A DNA stretch of 64,000 bases. It comes from Magnolia sinica. Its lineage: Eukaryota > Streptophyta > Magnoliopsida > Magnoliales > Magnoliaceae. A program made the position numbers and the translations under genes. The notes below the pieces were generated by a model, which ran no database searches, had not been told where the DNA came from, and was given only the letters and a program-made list of their open reading frames with translations. The first letter of the stretch is position 1. Each line of letters starts with the position of its first letter. Positions 1 through 11,775 of the stretch are shown piece after piece. The stretch spans positions 25,332,001 through 25,396,000 of the forward strand of contig NC_080574.1 in the NCBI RefSeq assembly GCF_029962835.1, in the 5' to 3' direction.

Positions 1-22
1 GTTGGGGGCAGCTCCAGACTTG

Positions 23-24
<2 letters not shown>

Positions 25-63
<39 letters not shown>
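25..63. repeat. (CT)n microsatellite
   Basis: An uninterrupted CT dinucleotide run of about 39 bases. A poly(T) stretch follows near 103-119. No gene is visible around it. Confidence 0.95.
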
Positions 64-65
<2 letters not shown>

Positions 66-264
66 TTATCTTCTGAGTCTGTTTATAGGTGACTTTTTCT
101 GTTTTTTTTTTTTTTTTTTCAAGTCTGCTGCATGGGTTAGGTTTTGTTTTTTTACTTTCTTCCTTTTGTCCTGTTCTCTATATTTTTCAGTTTCAGTAAA
201 GCTTCTCATCTTTCAAAAACAAATAAAAATTATTCATTTTATTTGATTTTTAAAATTTCTTTTA

Positions 265-352
265 TTTTGATAGGTATTCTGGACTCGTACCCGAGAACTC
301 AAATGTTGAAACACACCTTATCTACCATTGAGCTATGGGCTTGAACCCTGAA
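265..352 (-). mobile_element. tRNA-derived SINE-like fragment
   Basis: Read on the minus strand, this stretch has an A-box-like AGCTCAATGGTAGA and, about 30 bases later, a B-box-like GGGTACGAGTCC. That is the spacing of an internal RNA polymerase III promoter. It lacks the full tRNA cloverleaf and is followed by an AT-rich tail, so a tRNA-derived SINE is more likely than a tRNA gene. No target-site duplication was identified. Confidence 0.4.
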
Positions 353-2380
353 GTTTTGTATTTTAATTGAGATATCCATAAATATATGTGCATACATAGC
401 CCTTCTTTCACTCTTTTCACTCTTTTTAGTTGAAACCATATTAAACCCGGACTTTTCGTTCACCGATTTTTTCGCATTTGCGTTACTATGATCAAAAATT
501 TGACCGTCTTTTAACAATTGAAACAGAATTAAAAGCAAAATTTTCCCATACTTATTTTTTTTCCTGTATGTCGTTTCGCTTACTATTTGATGAACAGGTC
601 CCTTGGAACTCTTTTGTGCTATGCAATATTTTTCAAAAAGAAATAAAGTGACCCATAATGAACAATAATGCCTCCTGGGCTGGAAGCAGTACCCTAACAG
701 TTAGGGTATATAACCTAGCAACATGGCAACAATGAGGTCACAGGTTAAGTCACTCCTTATCCACCAAAAATAGGAAACAAAATAATGCCTAGTTTTCCTC
801 TTGAGATACTTGCATCCGATTCTGTAATCAAATTCAAACATCAAATCTCTTTCCTTCGGGAATCTCTGTCCCGTTGAGCCACTCGTTGATTCCAGAGTCA
901 GAGCAGAAACTAATTGTAATACCAAAGAGAGCTTTGTCAGAACCTTCACATACCACTGCTTGCAGAAACAACTATGACCATCTTTAAAAGCAGCAGTCAA
1001 CGAAACAAAGATTAGGTAAAGAAATCCATGTTTCCAGAGTGAAAATACACAGATCGAATCTTAAATCACAGTTGTGAACTTACAGTAGTATGAACTAAGC
1101 ATAAAGAACCGAATGACCGAAATATTTTATCACAACTGTAAGAACTCAGTAACCAAAGAAAATGAAAAGCTTCAAATTCTTAACCTTAAACTGAACTGAA
1201 TGTCTCTCCATGTGATGCAGGATAATTAACCACTTGCTCTAAAAGTTCGAACTGTTAGAGCATGGCGAATTAATCCCTTTATCTCATAGCCTAGGCCCCA
1301 CATCTCATGGGTTAGGACCTCGGCCGAACCCCCCCTTGTGGACACCAAATCACATGGGTACCGCCTCACACAGGCCGCCCACCCCCAGTGTGTCCCCGCA
1401 TCCCACAGGCTACCCCACTCGAGCCCGGTGTGAAAATGCCCCTGCATTACCATGCTAAAAAAATTGGCCATTTCTGTTATTTTGTTCCATTATGTTAGTC
1501 CTACTCCTACCTTATAGCCAGAGTCAGCATTCATCTCAGTCTGGCTCACTTCCTCTTAAATGTACATTTCAAACTCATCTCCAGCTGAACTGAATCTGTT
1601 TCATCATGCCTCAGATCAGCCATTTCCCTAATTTGCTTCCTTAATCTCTGTCCTACCTGACCTTAGAATTAAGCATTCATTGTCAGACAGGCTCGCTCTT
1701 GACTAATAGAAAAAATTAACCTCCAACTGACACTCACAAATTAATACCATTCTCAATATCATATGAAAGTTATTATGGTTTCTATTATGTTTAACATGTT
1801 GTCACAGTGAAAAGCCCAAATTCAAGAAATGGACATCGAGGGATTTCAAAGTCTGCTACACTGGGAGAAAAGACCAGATTTCTAAGAAAGAACTATATTT
1901 CTGCATCCAAGCAAAGGTTGTAAGAGGAGATATCATTGTATTCTCTAATGAGAACTTTGATCCTCTTTTATAAAATCTAAGCATATTCAGGTGTGCAGAG
2001 TACTGCTCCTTTTAAGACCATCTTGTAAAGGTGGTACATTGGTATATGTCAGTGCCAACACGGGTGCCTGTGTTTAACACCCGGTGCAAAAGAAACCATC
2101 TATGTGAAGTTGCTGTGCACTCGGTGGTTTGCTTCACGACCGCTCCTCCATTACCTGACATTGCTTGCTTGCCCTTTGGAGTGTGCATGTAAAGTTGGGC
2201 TGGTAATCAATATTGAGTGTGACGGTCTTGGCACCCGAATGGTGTCAATGAGAGCACCAAGGCTTTATCCAACATCCAGGAGCTTCAATAAACGACATAG
2301 GTTGATGTTTCACGGGTAGCAAGTAGCAAAACTTTCGCCACCTACCATTTAAAACCCCATCCCAAATTGCTGGGAAAAAG
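353..2380. other. No supported gene; unassigned DNA
   Basis: I see no reading frame with recognisable similarity here. The 1226-1500 part is unusually GC-rich and cytosine-rich compared with its AT-rich neighbours, with many CCCCC and CCCAC runs. It starts with TGTTAGAGCATGG, which would suit the start of an LTR, but no matching end, second LTR or target-site duplication could be found. The rest looks like ordinary AT-rich intergenic sequence. Confidence 0.5.
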
Positions 2381-2385
2381 GCCAA

Positions 2386-2581
2386 GGCCCTTTTTGGTAG
2401 ATGCCAAAAATGAGTACATCTCATTTTTGTTAATAGTCATTATCTATAAGAGATCTTGACCTCTAATGAATAATCACTGTTAACATGAACTCATTATATA
2501 TTAGAGATCAAGAGCTCTAATACAAAATTAGTGTCAACTAAAACAAGATGAACTCATTTTTAGGCATCTACAAAACAGGGC
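2386..2581. mobile_element. Tourist-like MITE (PIF/Harbinger type)
   Basis: The ends form an imperfect inverted repeat of about 30 bases. The left end reads TTTGGTAGATGCC then AAAAATGAG. The reverse complement of the right end reads TTTGTAGATGCC then TAAAAATGAG. Length (about 196 bp) and terminus match the Tourist group. A three-base TAA flanks the right side but the left copy is CAA, so the target-site duplication is imperfect. A better-preserved relative lies at 13986-14154. Confidence 0.6.
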
Positions 2582-2673
2582 TAAGATGATGATCATCATC
2601 ATCATTGAAGGTACTCCAAAAGGGAACATAAGAACTGGAACGAGCTAACTCTCATTTAACTATTGGAAGTTGA

Positions 2674-2723
<50 letters not shown>

Positions 2724-3598
2724 AATTAATTTTGAAGGGTAAAAGAAATTTTATTAACAAACCACTAACAAAAGAAAACAAAGACGGGGACCCAATAATT
2801 ACAGCCCTAACATTGCCTTGATACAATCAGTCTCCTCATTCAAGAGAGCAATCCACTCAGATATAGACACTTCGATGGAGAGCAGCACTGCCTCACTTGA
2901 ATTTGAGGAATTTCGAAAGCAACGTCTATTTCGTTCACCCTACACACCCCACCACACAGCTGGAAAATAAAGCTGCCAGATTACCTTCATTCTCTTTAGC
3001 ACATCTCCCCCATGCCACGCCCATGAGAGATCAGAGACGGAGCCCGGCATTGGCTAACTCATATCGAAAAAAGATAGAACGTGCGACCAAATGTTGGTCA
3101 TGAAGGGGTAAAACATAAGATGATGATCATCAACATCATTGAAGCTACTCCGAAAAGGAACAAAAGAACTAGAAATAGCTAATTCTCATTTAACTATTGG
3201 AAGTTGAGAATATATATATTTTTTGAAGGGTAAAAATTTTTTATTAACAAACCACTAACAAAAGAAAACAAAGACGGGGGACCCAATAATTACAGCCCTA
3301 ACATTGCCTTGATACAATCATTCTCCACGTTCAAGAGAGCAGCTCACTCGGATATAGAAACTCTGATGGAGAGCAGCACGGCCTCACTTGAATTTGAGGA
3401 ATTTCGAAAGCAACGTCTATTTGGCTCGCCCCACACACCCCACCATATAGCCGACAAAAAACCCTCGTTCTCTTATTTGGCACATCTCCCCCATGCTACA
3501 CCCACAAGAGATCAGAGACAGAACCCGACATTGACCAACTCATACCGAAAAAGGATAGAACGTGTGACCAAATGTTTGGTCGTGAAGGGGCAGAACAT
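2582..3598. repeat. Direct tandem duplication containing a LINE 3' end
   Basis: Unit 1 (2582-3115) and unit 2 (3116-about 3598) are about 90% alike by eye. Each begins with AAGATGATGATCATCA, passes a TA-rich stretch and continues into the minus-strand 3' end of a LINE. In unit 1 the TA stretch is an expanded (TA)n run (2676-2718); in unit 2 it is short. Only unit 2 continues into the LINE coding part, so host flank and LINE tail were duplicated together after insertion. Confidence 0.85.
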
Positions 3599-4512
3599 AA
3601 ATAAATGATCAATAGACTCGGCATCTTTCTTGCATAGACAAAACATACTAGGGATGATCATTCCCCACTTATGCAAGTTATTTATAGACAACACCTTCTT
3701 CCTTCCCACTGGGTGCAAAATTCTCTTAGGGGCTTGATATCTTTAAGCAAAGCTTATTGTAAAAGGAACTATCTGTAAATCGGCCCAAACTGTGGCTGGT
3801 CCACACCATAAAGTCAGCCTCATCAGTTGGAGATGCAGACCGAAGCCCGTCTGCCAAAGAAAGGAGGTCGCCCATCTCATCATCTGTAAGATTCCTTCTG
3901 CATGGAGGCATCCAACACATAGAGGATCCGCTACAAGAGAAACAGTCCGCCACTTTCACATCTTCGGCACTCGCAAGGCTGGCCAAAATGGGGAAATCAA
4001 TGAACTAGCGATGATCACCACACCAAGAGTCCTTCCAAAATCTAATTCTAGTAACAGCTCCTAAGGAAAAAGAAATGCTTTCCTTTACCTTCCCTCTCAT
4101 GGCTGAGATTGACCTCCAAATGTGAGAAGCCCGATATAAAGAGGACTCCCTAATCTACCATTTCTCTCTTTGAGGCTATATTTGCTAGAAATAACCTTGA
4201 GCCACAAGTGACCTTCCTCTGTCCCGAATTGCCACAACCATTTTCCAAGGAGGGCCAAGTTCACAATGGATAGGTTCCTCAACCCCCCACCGCCTTAAGG
4301 ATGCACAGGCTTACAAATATCTTCCCATTTGAAGAGATGAAACTTGTGACGTTCTTCCACACCCCCCAAAGGAAATCCCTTCTCAACTTATCCAGCTTCT
4401 CCCGAACAGATTGCAGACATTTGAATAAAGATATAAAGTCAAGCAGCATGTTAGAGAAAGTTGTTTTGAAAAGGGTCAACTGCCCACCCAAGGAAAGATA
4501 TCAGCACTTCTA
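3216..4512 (-). mobile_element. 5'-truncated LINE (L1-type), 3' half of ORF2
   Basis: Read on the minus strand this is the C-terminal part of a plant L1-type LINE polyprotein, broken into several frames. Around 4280-4500 it has YLSLGGQLTL, then REKLDKLRRDFLWG, the segment after the reverse-transcriptase catalytic core. Around 4100-4280 is NLALLGKWLWQFGTEEGHLW. Around 3560-3710 is the zinc-binding zf-RVT region with C-x-C, DHLF and FCPF. The 3' end is an AT-rich tail at about 3216-3240. Reverse-transcriptase and endonuclease parts are absent. Frameshifts and stops show it is dead. The truncated 5' end abuts plastid-like 16S sequence. Confidence 0.85.
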
Positions 4513-4806
4513 GATATCGTTAATGCTTCTTCTCTGGAAAAAAGAAGTTCACTACACGTGGACCGTCTACCTCCGCATGGCATTGCTCTATTAGGCTTTC
4601 GCCCATTGCGGAAAATTTCCCACTGCTACCTCCAACAGGAGTTTGGGCCATTTCTCAGTCTCGGAGTGACTGATAATCCTTTTAGACCAGCTACGGATCA
4701 ATCGCCTTGGTAAGTTATTGCCTCACCATCTAGCTACTCAGAAACGAGCATATGCTCAGGCGGATTCCTCATTTTGCTTCTCAGCCTACGGGGTATTAGC
4801 AGCCGA
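4500..4806 (-). pseudogene. Decayed plastid 16S rRNA fragment (NUPT)
   Basis: The plus strand is the reverse complement of an internal part of 16S rRNA. Recognisable blocks are GCTTTCGCCCATTGCGGAAA, ACTGCTACCTCC, ACCAGCTACGGATC, CGCCTTGGTAAG, GGCGGATTCCTC and CTACGGGGTATTAGCAGCCG. The pattern fits the plastid gene better than plant mitochondrial 18S, because the GGCGGATTCCTC segment is plastid- or cyanobacteria-like. By eye about one base in five differs from the plastid sequence I remember. It is about 300 bp of a roughly 1.5-kb gene and is interrupted at both ends. I read it as an old nuclear insertion of plastid DNA, not a working rRNA gene. Confidence 0.85.
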
Positions 4807-4809
4807 TAG

Positions 4810-5540
4810 ATCCAGCCGACGATCAAGGTCATCATCAATATGCCTCCTACTCGTAACATTAAGAAGTTACAAAGTCTTTGACAGTTAGTTGCAACCTCAG
4901 CACATACCAAACTTTTTTTAAACCTCATAGAGTCAACAACTATGACTCCATGCAACAAATATTTCATTGTTGTTACCGTCCATCACATTTATTTTGGTAG
5001 TTGTTGTATCACTAGCCATGAATACAATCTTATCATTCAACCAACTTTGTCAGACCTGAATACATTCTTACCATTTACCCAATTGGCAATAAAGCCAGCC
5101 GGGCATACTATATCTACAGTATAAAGAAGTTAGATTAACGTCATCTCATTGCTACATGTTTCCTAACACATGAAACGTTGATTTATATATATGCTAAGGG
5201 TTGTCTTAATAGGATGATACAAATATACGGTCAATGGAATTCGAGAAGTTGAATATGGAAGGAAAATGTCCAAATCCCGGAGGGGTAGGACCTCTTAATT
5301 TGGGAAGATTATGGGGCATTCTCAATTCATGATCAAGCATCTTGACCAATGGTTTGCTCATCGAACAATGAGCCCCATAGGTGTGGAAGTCTAAGAATTA
5401 GAAAAATGAGCAAGACATCATAGTTCATCAAGTGAAATTATAACCGCACATATGAACACCGATCCCAAATATCCAAAACTGGCCTCCATTGAAAATAGAG
5501 CATGGCCTGAAAATTCCATTGATCGAACAATCATCTGTTG
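4810..5540. other. No supported gene
   Basis: AT-rich sequence with no convincing coding, RNA or repeat structure that I can identify. Confidence 0.5.
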
Positions 5541-5545
5541 CATTT

Positions 5546-5889
5546 AGACCAGTAACTATTTTCTTTCTAACCATTCATATGATGGCCAACGATTAGACCA
5601 CTAAACATGCAATCAATTTGATTTTCAATTACATTAGTCTCACCACCTCATAACATTGCTATTTTGAGGTACCCTGTCTCCAGGATCCACACATCATCAT
5701 AGCATTTGTGCATATTCAGACCACTAACTATTTTCTTTCTAACCATTTATTTGATAGCCAACGTTTAGACCACTAAACATGCAATCAGTTTGATTTTCAA
5801 TTACATTAGTCTCACCACCTCATAGCATTGCTAGTTTGAGGTACCCTGTCTCTAGGATCCACGCATCATCGTAGCATTTGTGCATATTG
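5546..5889 (+). repeat. 172-bp direct tandem duplication
   Basis: Two adjacent copies begin with AGACCAGTAACTATTTT (5546) and AGACCACTAACTATTTT (5718), a period of 172 bases. Both end with CATAGCATTTGTGCATATT or a near match. A few point differences separate them. A smaller tandem duplication of about 29 bases (TGTCAACCCATTTATCAAAT) follows at 5940-5999. Confidence 0.9.
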
Positions 5890-6004
5890 ATCCATAATAT
5901 TCATCATATGGTTTCCTTAGCACAAACCTCTGATTTTTTATGTCAACCCATTTATCAAATGCATATTTTTATGTCAACCCATTTATCAAATGTATATTGA
6001 CTAA

Positions 6005-8030
6005 ACTTGGACTCTAAGGGTTAAGTGGTTTATCTAAGTGCACCCCCACAATTTCAGATCTTTGCCTTGATAAACATGATAAACCTATATCAACCAAACT
6101 TTCAGGCTATGAAAAATCAATTGTGGGAACCATCATAAGAATTGATTGGATCTAACACACATATCCAAGGCCAGCACACGACCACATGAAACAATATCCT
6201 CCACCCTTGGTCTAGGAGACTAGGTGGGAGCTCTTGTTATTGCGCCCACAATTATACATACAAAAGTAATAATGTGAGTTGTTTATAGAGAAACAGTGAT
6301 AAGTGGGCCTGTGGTTGGATAGAGTTGGCCATTGTTCTGATCAAGTTCAATATAGTATACCCCCTATATTCCTTATGTGCACTCATTATCATAAAGGTCA
6401 TCCACACCCATGACCGGTCCACCTTATACCTTGATTTTTAGGTCACTATAAATACAAAGGACCCACTAATTAACTACTCATACTACAAACATGTGTGAAG
6501 TGACACCTTAAGTGTGTAATTGTGCATCCTACTACATTTCTAAAGATCAACATCAACATGGTTATTCATTCCATGCACATCAATCACACAAAAGTCAACT
6601 CCACAACATGCACCTGAACAAAATGACATGTTTTGTGTTCTACCACCAATAGTATGGTAGGCCCCATCTTTTCACGATCTAGACCATGCACTCTTGTGCC
6701 ACCCACCATCAATGACCATCAGATATCTTTCCAAAATCCCCCCCTGGAAAGTGGACGGTAAACCATCCACTTGCAGTCCACAAGTTGGACAAGTAAAATT
6801 GTCCAATGGGGGAATATTTGGGTGACACACATCATACATTGTCTGGCATATTAGCTGAATAGTCTTGATCAACAAAAGTTGGGCCCGAATTAGATTGTCC
6901 AAAGACATGTACCATATAGAATTATAGAGTGCATGCGTATGAACCATGGTGCTCTACTAAAATAGTAAATGGTTGCCTATGAGAACAAACCCACGAGAAA
7001 ATAAACCCACGAACAGTTAGGATTGATGATTCTAACTGTCCATTTCATTCCCACTAAACAAGTGGTTAGATCATCCGTTCACTGTTACTTTTCATTTACA
7101 CCCTGTGGACAGTGAGACCTATAATTTCGATAGTTGAATTCATATAAGCAAGCACAACGTGTGGACACCACATAAGAGATACACACTCTTGCCAAAGAAT
7201 GGTGGAATCATATACATACATGTGAACACATCGTTCCCTCCCAAAGCCAGCGATTGGCCGCTTATAATTTTACCCCTTTTTTTATAATGATTTTCAAGGC
7301 CGGGAACCAACCGCCATCTAATGGTCACTCTTCGCCACCATTTTAACCCAAATCATGCACCCTTTCAAAAAAAAAAAAAAAAAACCTAGTAGCAAAAAAC
7401 CACACACACACACACACACACATAAATATATTAAAAACTAGCCATCCAAAAACTAACCCTATTTCCCAAAACAACTCATAAGGAGATAAAAACGTTACTT
7501 GTAGGATGGTTTTACAAAGGCAAGCACGTCTCATGTTGTCTTTGGACTTGAGCCATCTCCACCTTTCTTTTCGCCTTTATTAGAGTAGCATGTGTAATCT
7601 CTGCCAGCGAGTCTCTTTGAGATGATATAATCTAGATCATTGATCCAAGTGCAAATGAAAAAGATGGACATTCACAGAATTGTGATCAAACGGTTAGGAC
7701 AAAAGTTATCAAATGGTTGTCCATTGTTTTTTTCTTTTAATTTTTTAATTTTTATTTTATTATTATTATTTTTAATGAGATGGCCCAAGAAATCTCTCCA
7801 TTATTGGGACATTCAAGTCCTTCTAGATTTGACATTTTTTCCCCCATGAATGTGGACCATGCTATTTTTCTCTTAGCCGTCAACAAATTCCACAATTAAA
7901 ATGGTTGGGAGCATCTATTCCTGGAGAATATCATGGATTTAGGGCATGATGCCATGGTAGAGATGCCTCCATGATAGGGTTCACTAGATGGACGATCCCA
8001 ATCAAAACACCCACTTGCCAAATGTATAGT
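6005..8030. other. No supported gene; simple repeats only
   Basis: No reading frame with family features. An A-rich stretch near 7367-7384 and an (AC)n run at 7400-7422 are visible. The sequence has phrases such as GGTCCACC and CATCCA that recur across the window and probably come from old inverted-repeat elements, but ends could not be set. Confidence 0.5.
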
Positions 8031-8037
8031 GGAGAGT

Positions 8038-8418
8038 GCAATAGAGATGTTTGTAATATATATATATAAAATCATGTATTGACTTGTAGAAAGACTTTTA
8101 CACGATAGAAAGAGGAGTATGGTTGTAAAACACTTAATCATACTTTGAAAGCATAACCAGACTTTTCTTATATTCTTTTTCACACTTAAAAATCAGACAA
8201 AGAGAAGTCTATTTATAGACTTTGTGAAGACACCCTTAAGGGTGTAGAGACACCCTTTTAAAAAGGGTTGGGACTATTGGGTTTAAACCCAATTGGTGCA
8301 ACCCTTGGGTCTGAGAAGAACAAAAATATGAAAGGGTGTTACTTTTCGGACTTGTGTGAAAAGACACATCCGCGGGCTTGCACACATCCATGGCCACAAT
8401 CAAGGCCCAACCCAACAG
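8038..8418 (-). mobile_element. Possible solo LTR
   Basis: On the minus strand the segment would start TGTTGGGTTGGGCC (8418), contains a TATA-like TCTATAAATAGACTTC near 8202-8217, and runs into AT-rich DNA ending at about 8038 with a CA. A TATA box in the middle and TG...CA ends fit a solitary LTR. I could not find a convincing 5-bp target-site duplication, so this is weak. Confidence 0.3.
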
Positions 8419-9400
8419 AAATTTTGAAACACTAATTTATTTTTAAAACAACTTAAAGAATACAACATTCACTTCATGGGCCCTCCTATGAAATGGGCTG
8501 GTAGAAAGGTTCCATTGGTGTAAGAGTTGACCATCCAATCGGGGACCTACAAATGGACAGTAGAAAACATTGGAAATGGGTAGACATTGAAGGGGAGAAG
8601 TCCCCCAATGAGACAGGTAGGATTGGCCACTCCATGCTACTTTAGGAGAATCCATGAAAAGACAAACATGATCAACAGTCAGGATCACCAAAATTCCATG
8701 AGAAATGTCCAGTTTTTGGGCACCACACAAAGGTCAAAACAATTGAACTATTATACAATGCTCGGTCAATAAACTTACAGATGGGTTCCGAGATTGACTA
8801 CAATGGATGGCCATGCACCAAAAATCTCCATCATCAGGGGTGATCTTAACTGACTGATCTTTTTCCTCAAAAATGGACGGCTTACCAAATGATCCATTTT
8901 CAATATGCATCAACATACTGCTCACACGGATAAGCTTATCCAAAGGCGCAAGCTTTTGAGAGGTGACCATTACATGATGGAGCCACCCAAATGAACTGAG
9001 CTCCACCATACAGTTGCTGCCCGAGCAAAAGACACCATATTGCTGAACTGAACATTGTATATTTCCTCATAACAATTTCAAGCAGCTGACCACGTCGTGG
9101 TTTTGCCAACTCTTCTGCCATACAAGTGATATGCATGCAAGCCTCAATTCGGACTGTCCCAATCGCAATCTGACTATGGATTGAACATGGGCAGAAAGTC
9201 ACACTGATTGGATCATCTTGAACATCCAATCAATTGCTATCAAATAGCCAGTTAGAAAGGACAATGATCAGCAATCCAAATTCAACTAGCACAATTAGAC
9301 AGTGAAGATCACCTGATCAGAATAACTGTTCAGGCCACACTCCATCCTCAATGGGGGCCACAATTTGGACAGTCCCGATTAACATCCACGTAGGGTGCAA
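8419..9400. other. No supported gene
   Basis: Unassigned sequence. Open frames here have no recognisable domain, codon pattern or splice context. Confidence 0.45.
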
Positions 9401-9405
9401 GTACC

Positions 9406-9407
<2 letters not shown>

Positions 9408-9459
<52 letters not shown>

Positions 9460-9465
9460 GAGAGA
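9408..9465. repeat. (GA)n microsatellite
   Basis: A nearly pure GA run of 58 bases with one GGG interruption near 9448. It lies inside or just beyond the putative first intron of the minus-strand gene proposed at 9599-9838. Confidence 0.95.
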
Positions 9466-9598
9466 ATTTATAAAATCAAACGAAAAAATTCATAACAATC
9501 CAAGAACAATTATGAAGGCGGAAGTCGAAATTGAACAAAGAAGATGAAAATTTCATTAAGAAGCAATTTCCATAGAAAGAAACTAGGAGAACCATACC

Positions 9599-9838
9599 CG
9601 AATTCGACGAATTCTCATGGTTCTTCTTTCCCATCGCTCTGACAGACAGGGATCGATATGCAGGGCGCCACGATCTCGACGTCTTGATCTCATCTTCCCC
9701 TCCGTAGAAACCACCTATCTTCATAAAATTGCAAGAAAGGCGCCTCTCAGGCCATGTATGCCTCTGCAGTGGAGGTGCGATCTTTGCAGGGAAGAGGCCT
9801 CGGTTGGCGTTGTTGAGATTGAGAGACCATAGATCCAT
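9599..9838 (-). CDS. Putative first coding exon, possibly plastid-targeted
   Basis: On the minus strand an ATG (9838) opens a frame starting MDLWSLNLNNANRGLFP. It continues through a Ser/Arg/basic stretch (TSRSWRPAYRSLSVRAMGKK) and reaches a plausible splice donor GGGTATGG at about 9599. Hydroxylated and basic residues with few acids resemble a chloroplast transit peptide. Upstream (9850-10015) is a CT-rich leader containing a CTCTCT run and a TATA-like ATTTTATATCC, as in many plant 5' UTRs. The VRAMGKKNHENS segment reminds me of plant UPF0301/AlgH-like (DUF179) proteins, but I hold that weakly. No following exons were found, so this may be a first exon left alone or a gene with long introns extending left. 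Confidence 0.35.
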
Positions 9839-9849
9839 GGCCCTTTCGA

Positions 9850-10015
9850 AATGGGTATTGAAGGATTTCTCTATTCAACGGTCGGATTTTCGTGATTCTT
9901 CTTTGGGGCGTCAGAAACGATGAGAAGAAAATCCAGAAGAGTGAGAGAGGAATGGATATAAAATAATGAGAGGGAGAGAAAAGTGGCAGAGAGAGAGAGA
10001 GAGAGGGAGAGAGGG
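9850..10015 (-). promoter_or_regulatory. CT-rich leader / promoter region
   Basis: Read on the minus strand this is a pyrimidine-rich stretch containing CTCTCTCTCTCT and, nearer the proposed ATG, ATTATTTTATATCC as a weak TATA-like motif. It immediately precedes the proposed first exon. Confidence 0.3.
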
Positions 10016-10138
10016 AATATGCTAAGCTCCTTTAACCGATTTCTTGGGTGTATATGTGTACGATCTAAAGCTACGCATTCGCCGTGCAATTTAGATTTTT
10101 CAGACAGGTTTGGCTAACATGGGCGCAGACTGAGCACT

Positions 10139-10666
10139 ACCTCCGCCAGAACCTAGCTAGAGATGGACGGTCCTGTAAGGCGCTCTGCAAGGTTCACCGT
10201 GAATTATGTGTTTTATCCAAACCGTCCATCCATTTTGAAAGATCATTTTTTGGGCATGAACCCCAAAAAAAAGGTCAGATCAAAGGTCCAATTGCACAAC
10301 ACAACAGAAAGCAGTGGTGAATTGATTCCACCGTTGAAACTGTCATGAGCCCTCCAAGATGTTTTTTTTTTTTTCATCTAACCTTTTCATAAGGTCACAT
10401 GGATCTGTAAGAAGAGAAATCATAAATATCAGCTTCATCAAAAACTTCTGTGGCCTCCGAGAGGTTTTCAGCGGTAGAATTTCAATCCGCATTGTTTCTT
10501 GTAGTGTGGTCCACTTGAAAATTATATATACTTTATTTTTGATATCATCATAGATAATTATTTTTTAAAATATATGAACGGAATGGATTAAAAAAAAAAT
10601 ACATCATAGTGTCCTCACAAAGGACCTGACAGTACCGTCCATCTCTAGATAGGTCCTGGTGGGAAG
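10139..10666. mobile_element. Inverted-repeat element, MULE-like MITE
   Basis: The left terminus carries CCTAGCTAGAGATGGACGGT at 10152-10171. The reverse complement of the right terminus carries CCTATCTAGAGATGGACGGT (about 10633-10652). The arms match over about 40 bases and then continue imperfectly into the family core with TTATCCAAACCGTCCATCCA. No coding capacity. A clear target-site duplication was not seen. Confidence 0.65.
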
Positions 10667-11240
10667 CGGATTCGCTGGTGTACCACACATCAGATATATA
10701 GCGACTGTAGGTACGTGTCGTTCGAAGACGAGCACTGACGCTCCTCGAGCTCCGGGTTACGAACGGTTCAAAGAGATCAAAGTTACATGACCCCATAGTG
10801 ATGTATTTATTATATCTATACCGTTCGTCTATTTTTAGAGATCATATTAGAATACTATCCAAAAAACGAATCATATCCAAAGATTATCTGGACCACATCA
10901 CAAATAGCAGAGGAGATAATGATGTTCACAGTTAAAAAATTTGTAGGGCCAACTATAACGTTTATTTTCCATCCAATCTGTTCATAAGGTCATAAAGACC
11001 TGAATTAAGAGGAAAAATAAATTTCATATTGATCCAAAACTTCTAAAAAGCGTTTCAATGGTAGATGTTCAATCCTCCACTACTTTTTGCAGTGTGGTCC
11101 ACTTGATACTTAGATCTGTCTTATTTTTCTTCTCAAGCCTTAAGATGATCTTGTAAAATGGATGAACGGTTTGGATATAACACATACCTCATTATCAGAC
11201 CTACAGAATTTACTGACGCCCGCGGCGATACTCTTACGAG

Positions 11241-11775
11241 TTACAGCGGGGAGCGGATTGGCTGTTACCCGGCGACAGCTCATCGGGTGTTGCGCTTACC
11301 GTGTGGGGCCATCATGATGAATTTGTATCATATCCACGCAGTCCATCCGTTTTTATAGCTCATTTAATAACTTTATCTTAAAAAATAAGCAGATCCAAAT
11401 CTCGAGTGGACCACACCACTTGAAAACGTGATGAATGACCATTAAAAGCTTTTTATAAGCCCCAAAAGCTTTGTATTAAGCTAATCCTTGTATTATCCAT
11501 TCATCCAGTTATCAACTGGTTGGATGAAAAATAAACAGTACGGATCTTCTTAATGTAGGCCTTATGAATTTTTTAATAGTGAATGTTCAATCATCACTGT
11601 TTCTTATGTTGGGGTCCACCTGAGATTTGAATGTGCTTAATTTTTGGGACCACATCCTAAAATAAGCTAGAAAAACCAATGAATGGAGTGGATATACAAT
11701 ATATCATCCAAGTAGGCCCTACGGCAAGGGTAACACCCCTAAGCTGGGTTACTTTCGGACGCGGATTGGGTACTC
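11241..11775. mobile_element. Inverted-repeat element of the same family
   Basis: The left part reads GCGGATTGGCTGTTACCCGG and then GTGTGGGGCCATCATGATG. The right part ends with TAGGCCCTACGGCAAGGGTA and GGACGCGGATTGGGTAC. The two sides are imperfect reverse complements, with the same GGATACAAYAT-like subterminal motif. The exact ends are uncertain because a further copy with GTGGGGCCCACCGTAATG begins right after it (about 11776-11900). Confidence 0.5.

Noticed and set aside
265..352. tRNA gene
   Set aside because: A- and B-box-like motifs are present but the acceptor stem and anticodon arm cannot be formed; a SINE is more likely.
1226..1500. LTR of a retrotransposon
   Set aside because: It begins TGTTAGAG and has distinct composition, but no matching end, partner LTR or target-site duplication could be found.
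3309..3608. 99-residue plus-strand protein
   Set aside because: It is the complement of the LINE 3' region and is repeated in the adjoining duplicate unit.
4500..4806. Functional rRNA gene or bacterial contamination
   Set aside because: Only about 300 bp of 16S is present, with many changes in otherwise invariant blocks, and plant LINE sequence adjoins it directly.
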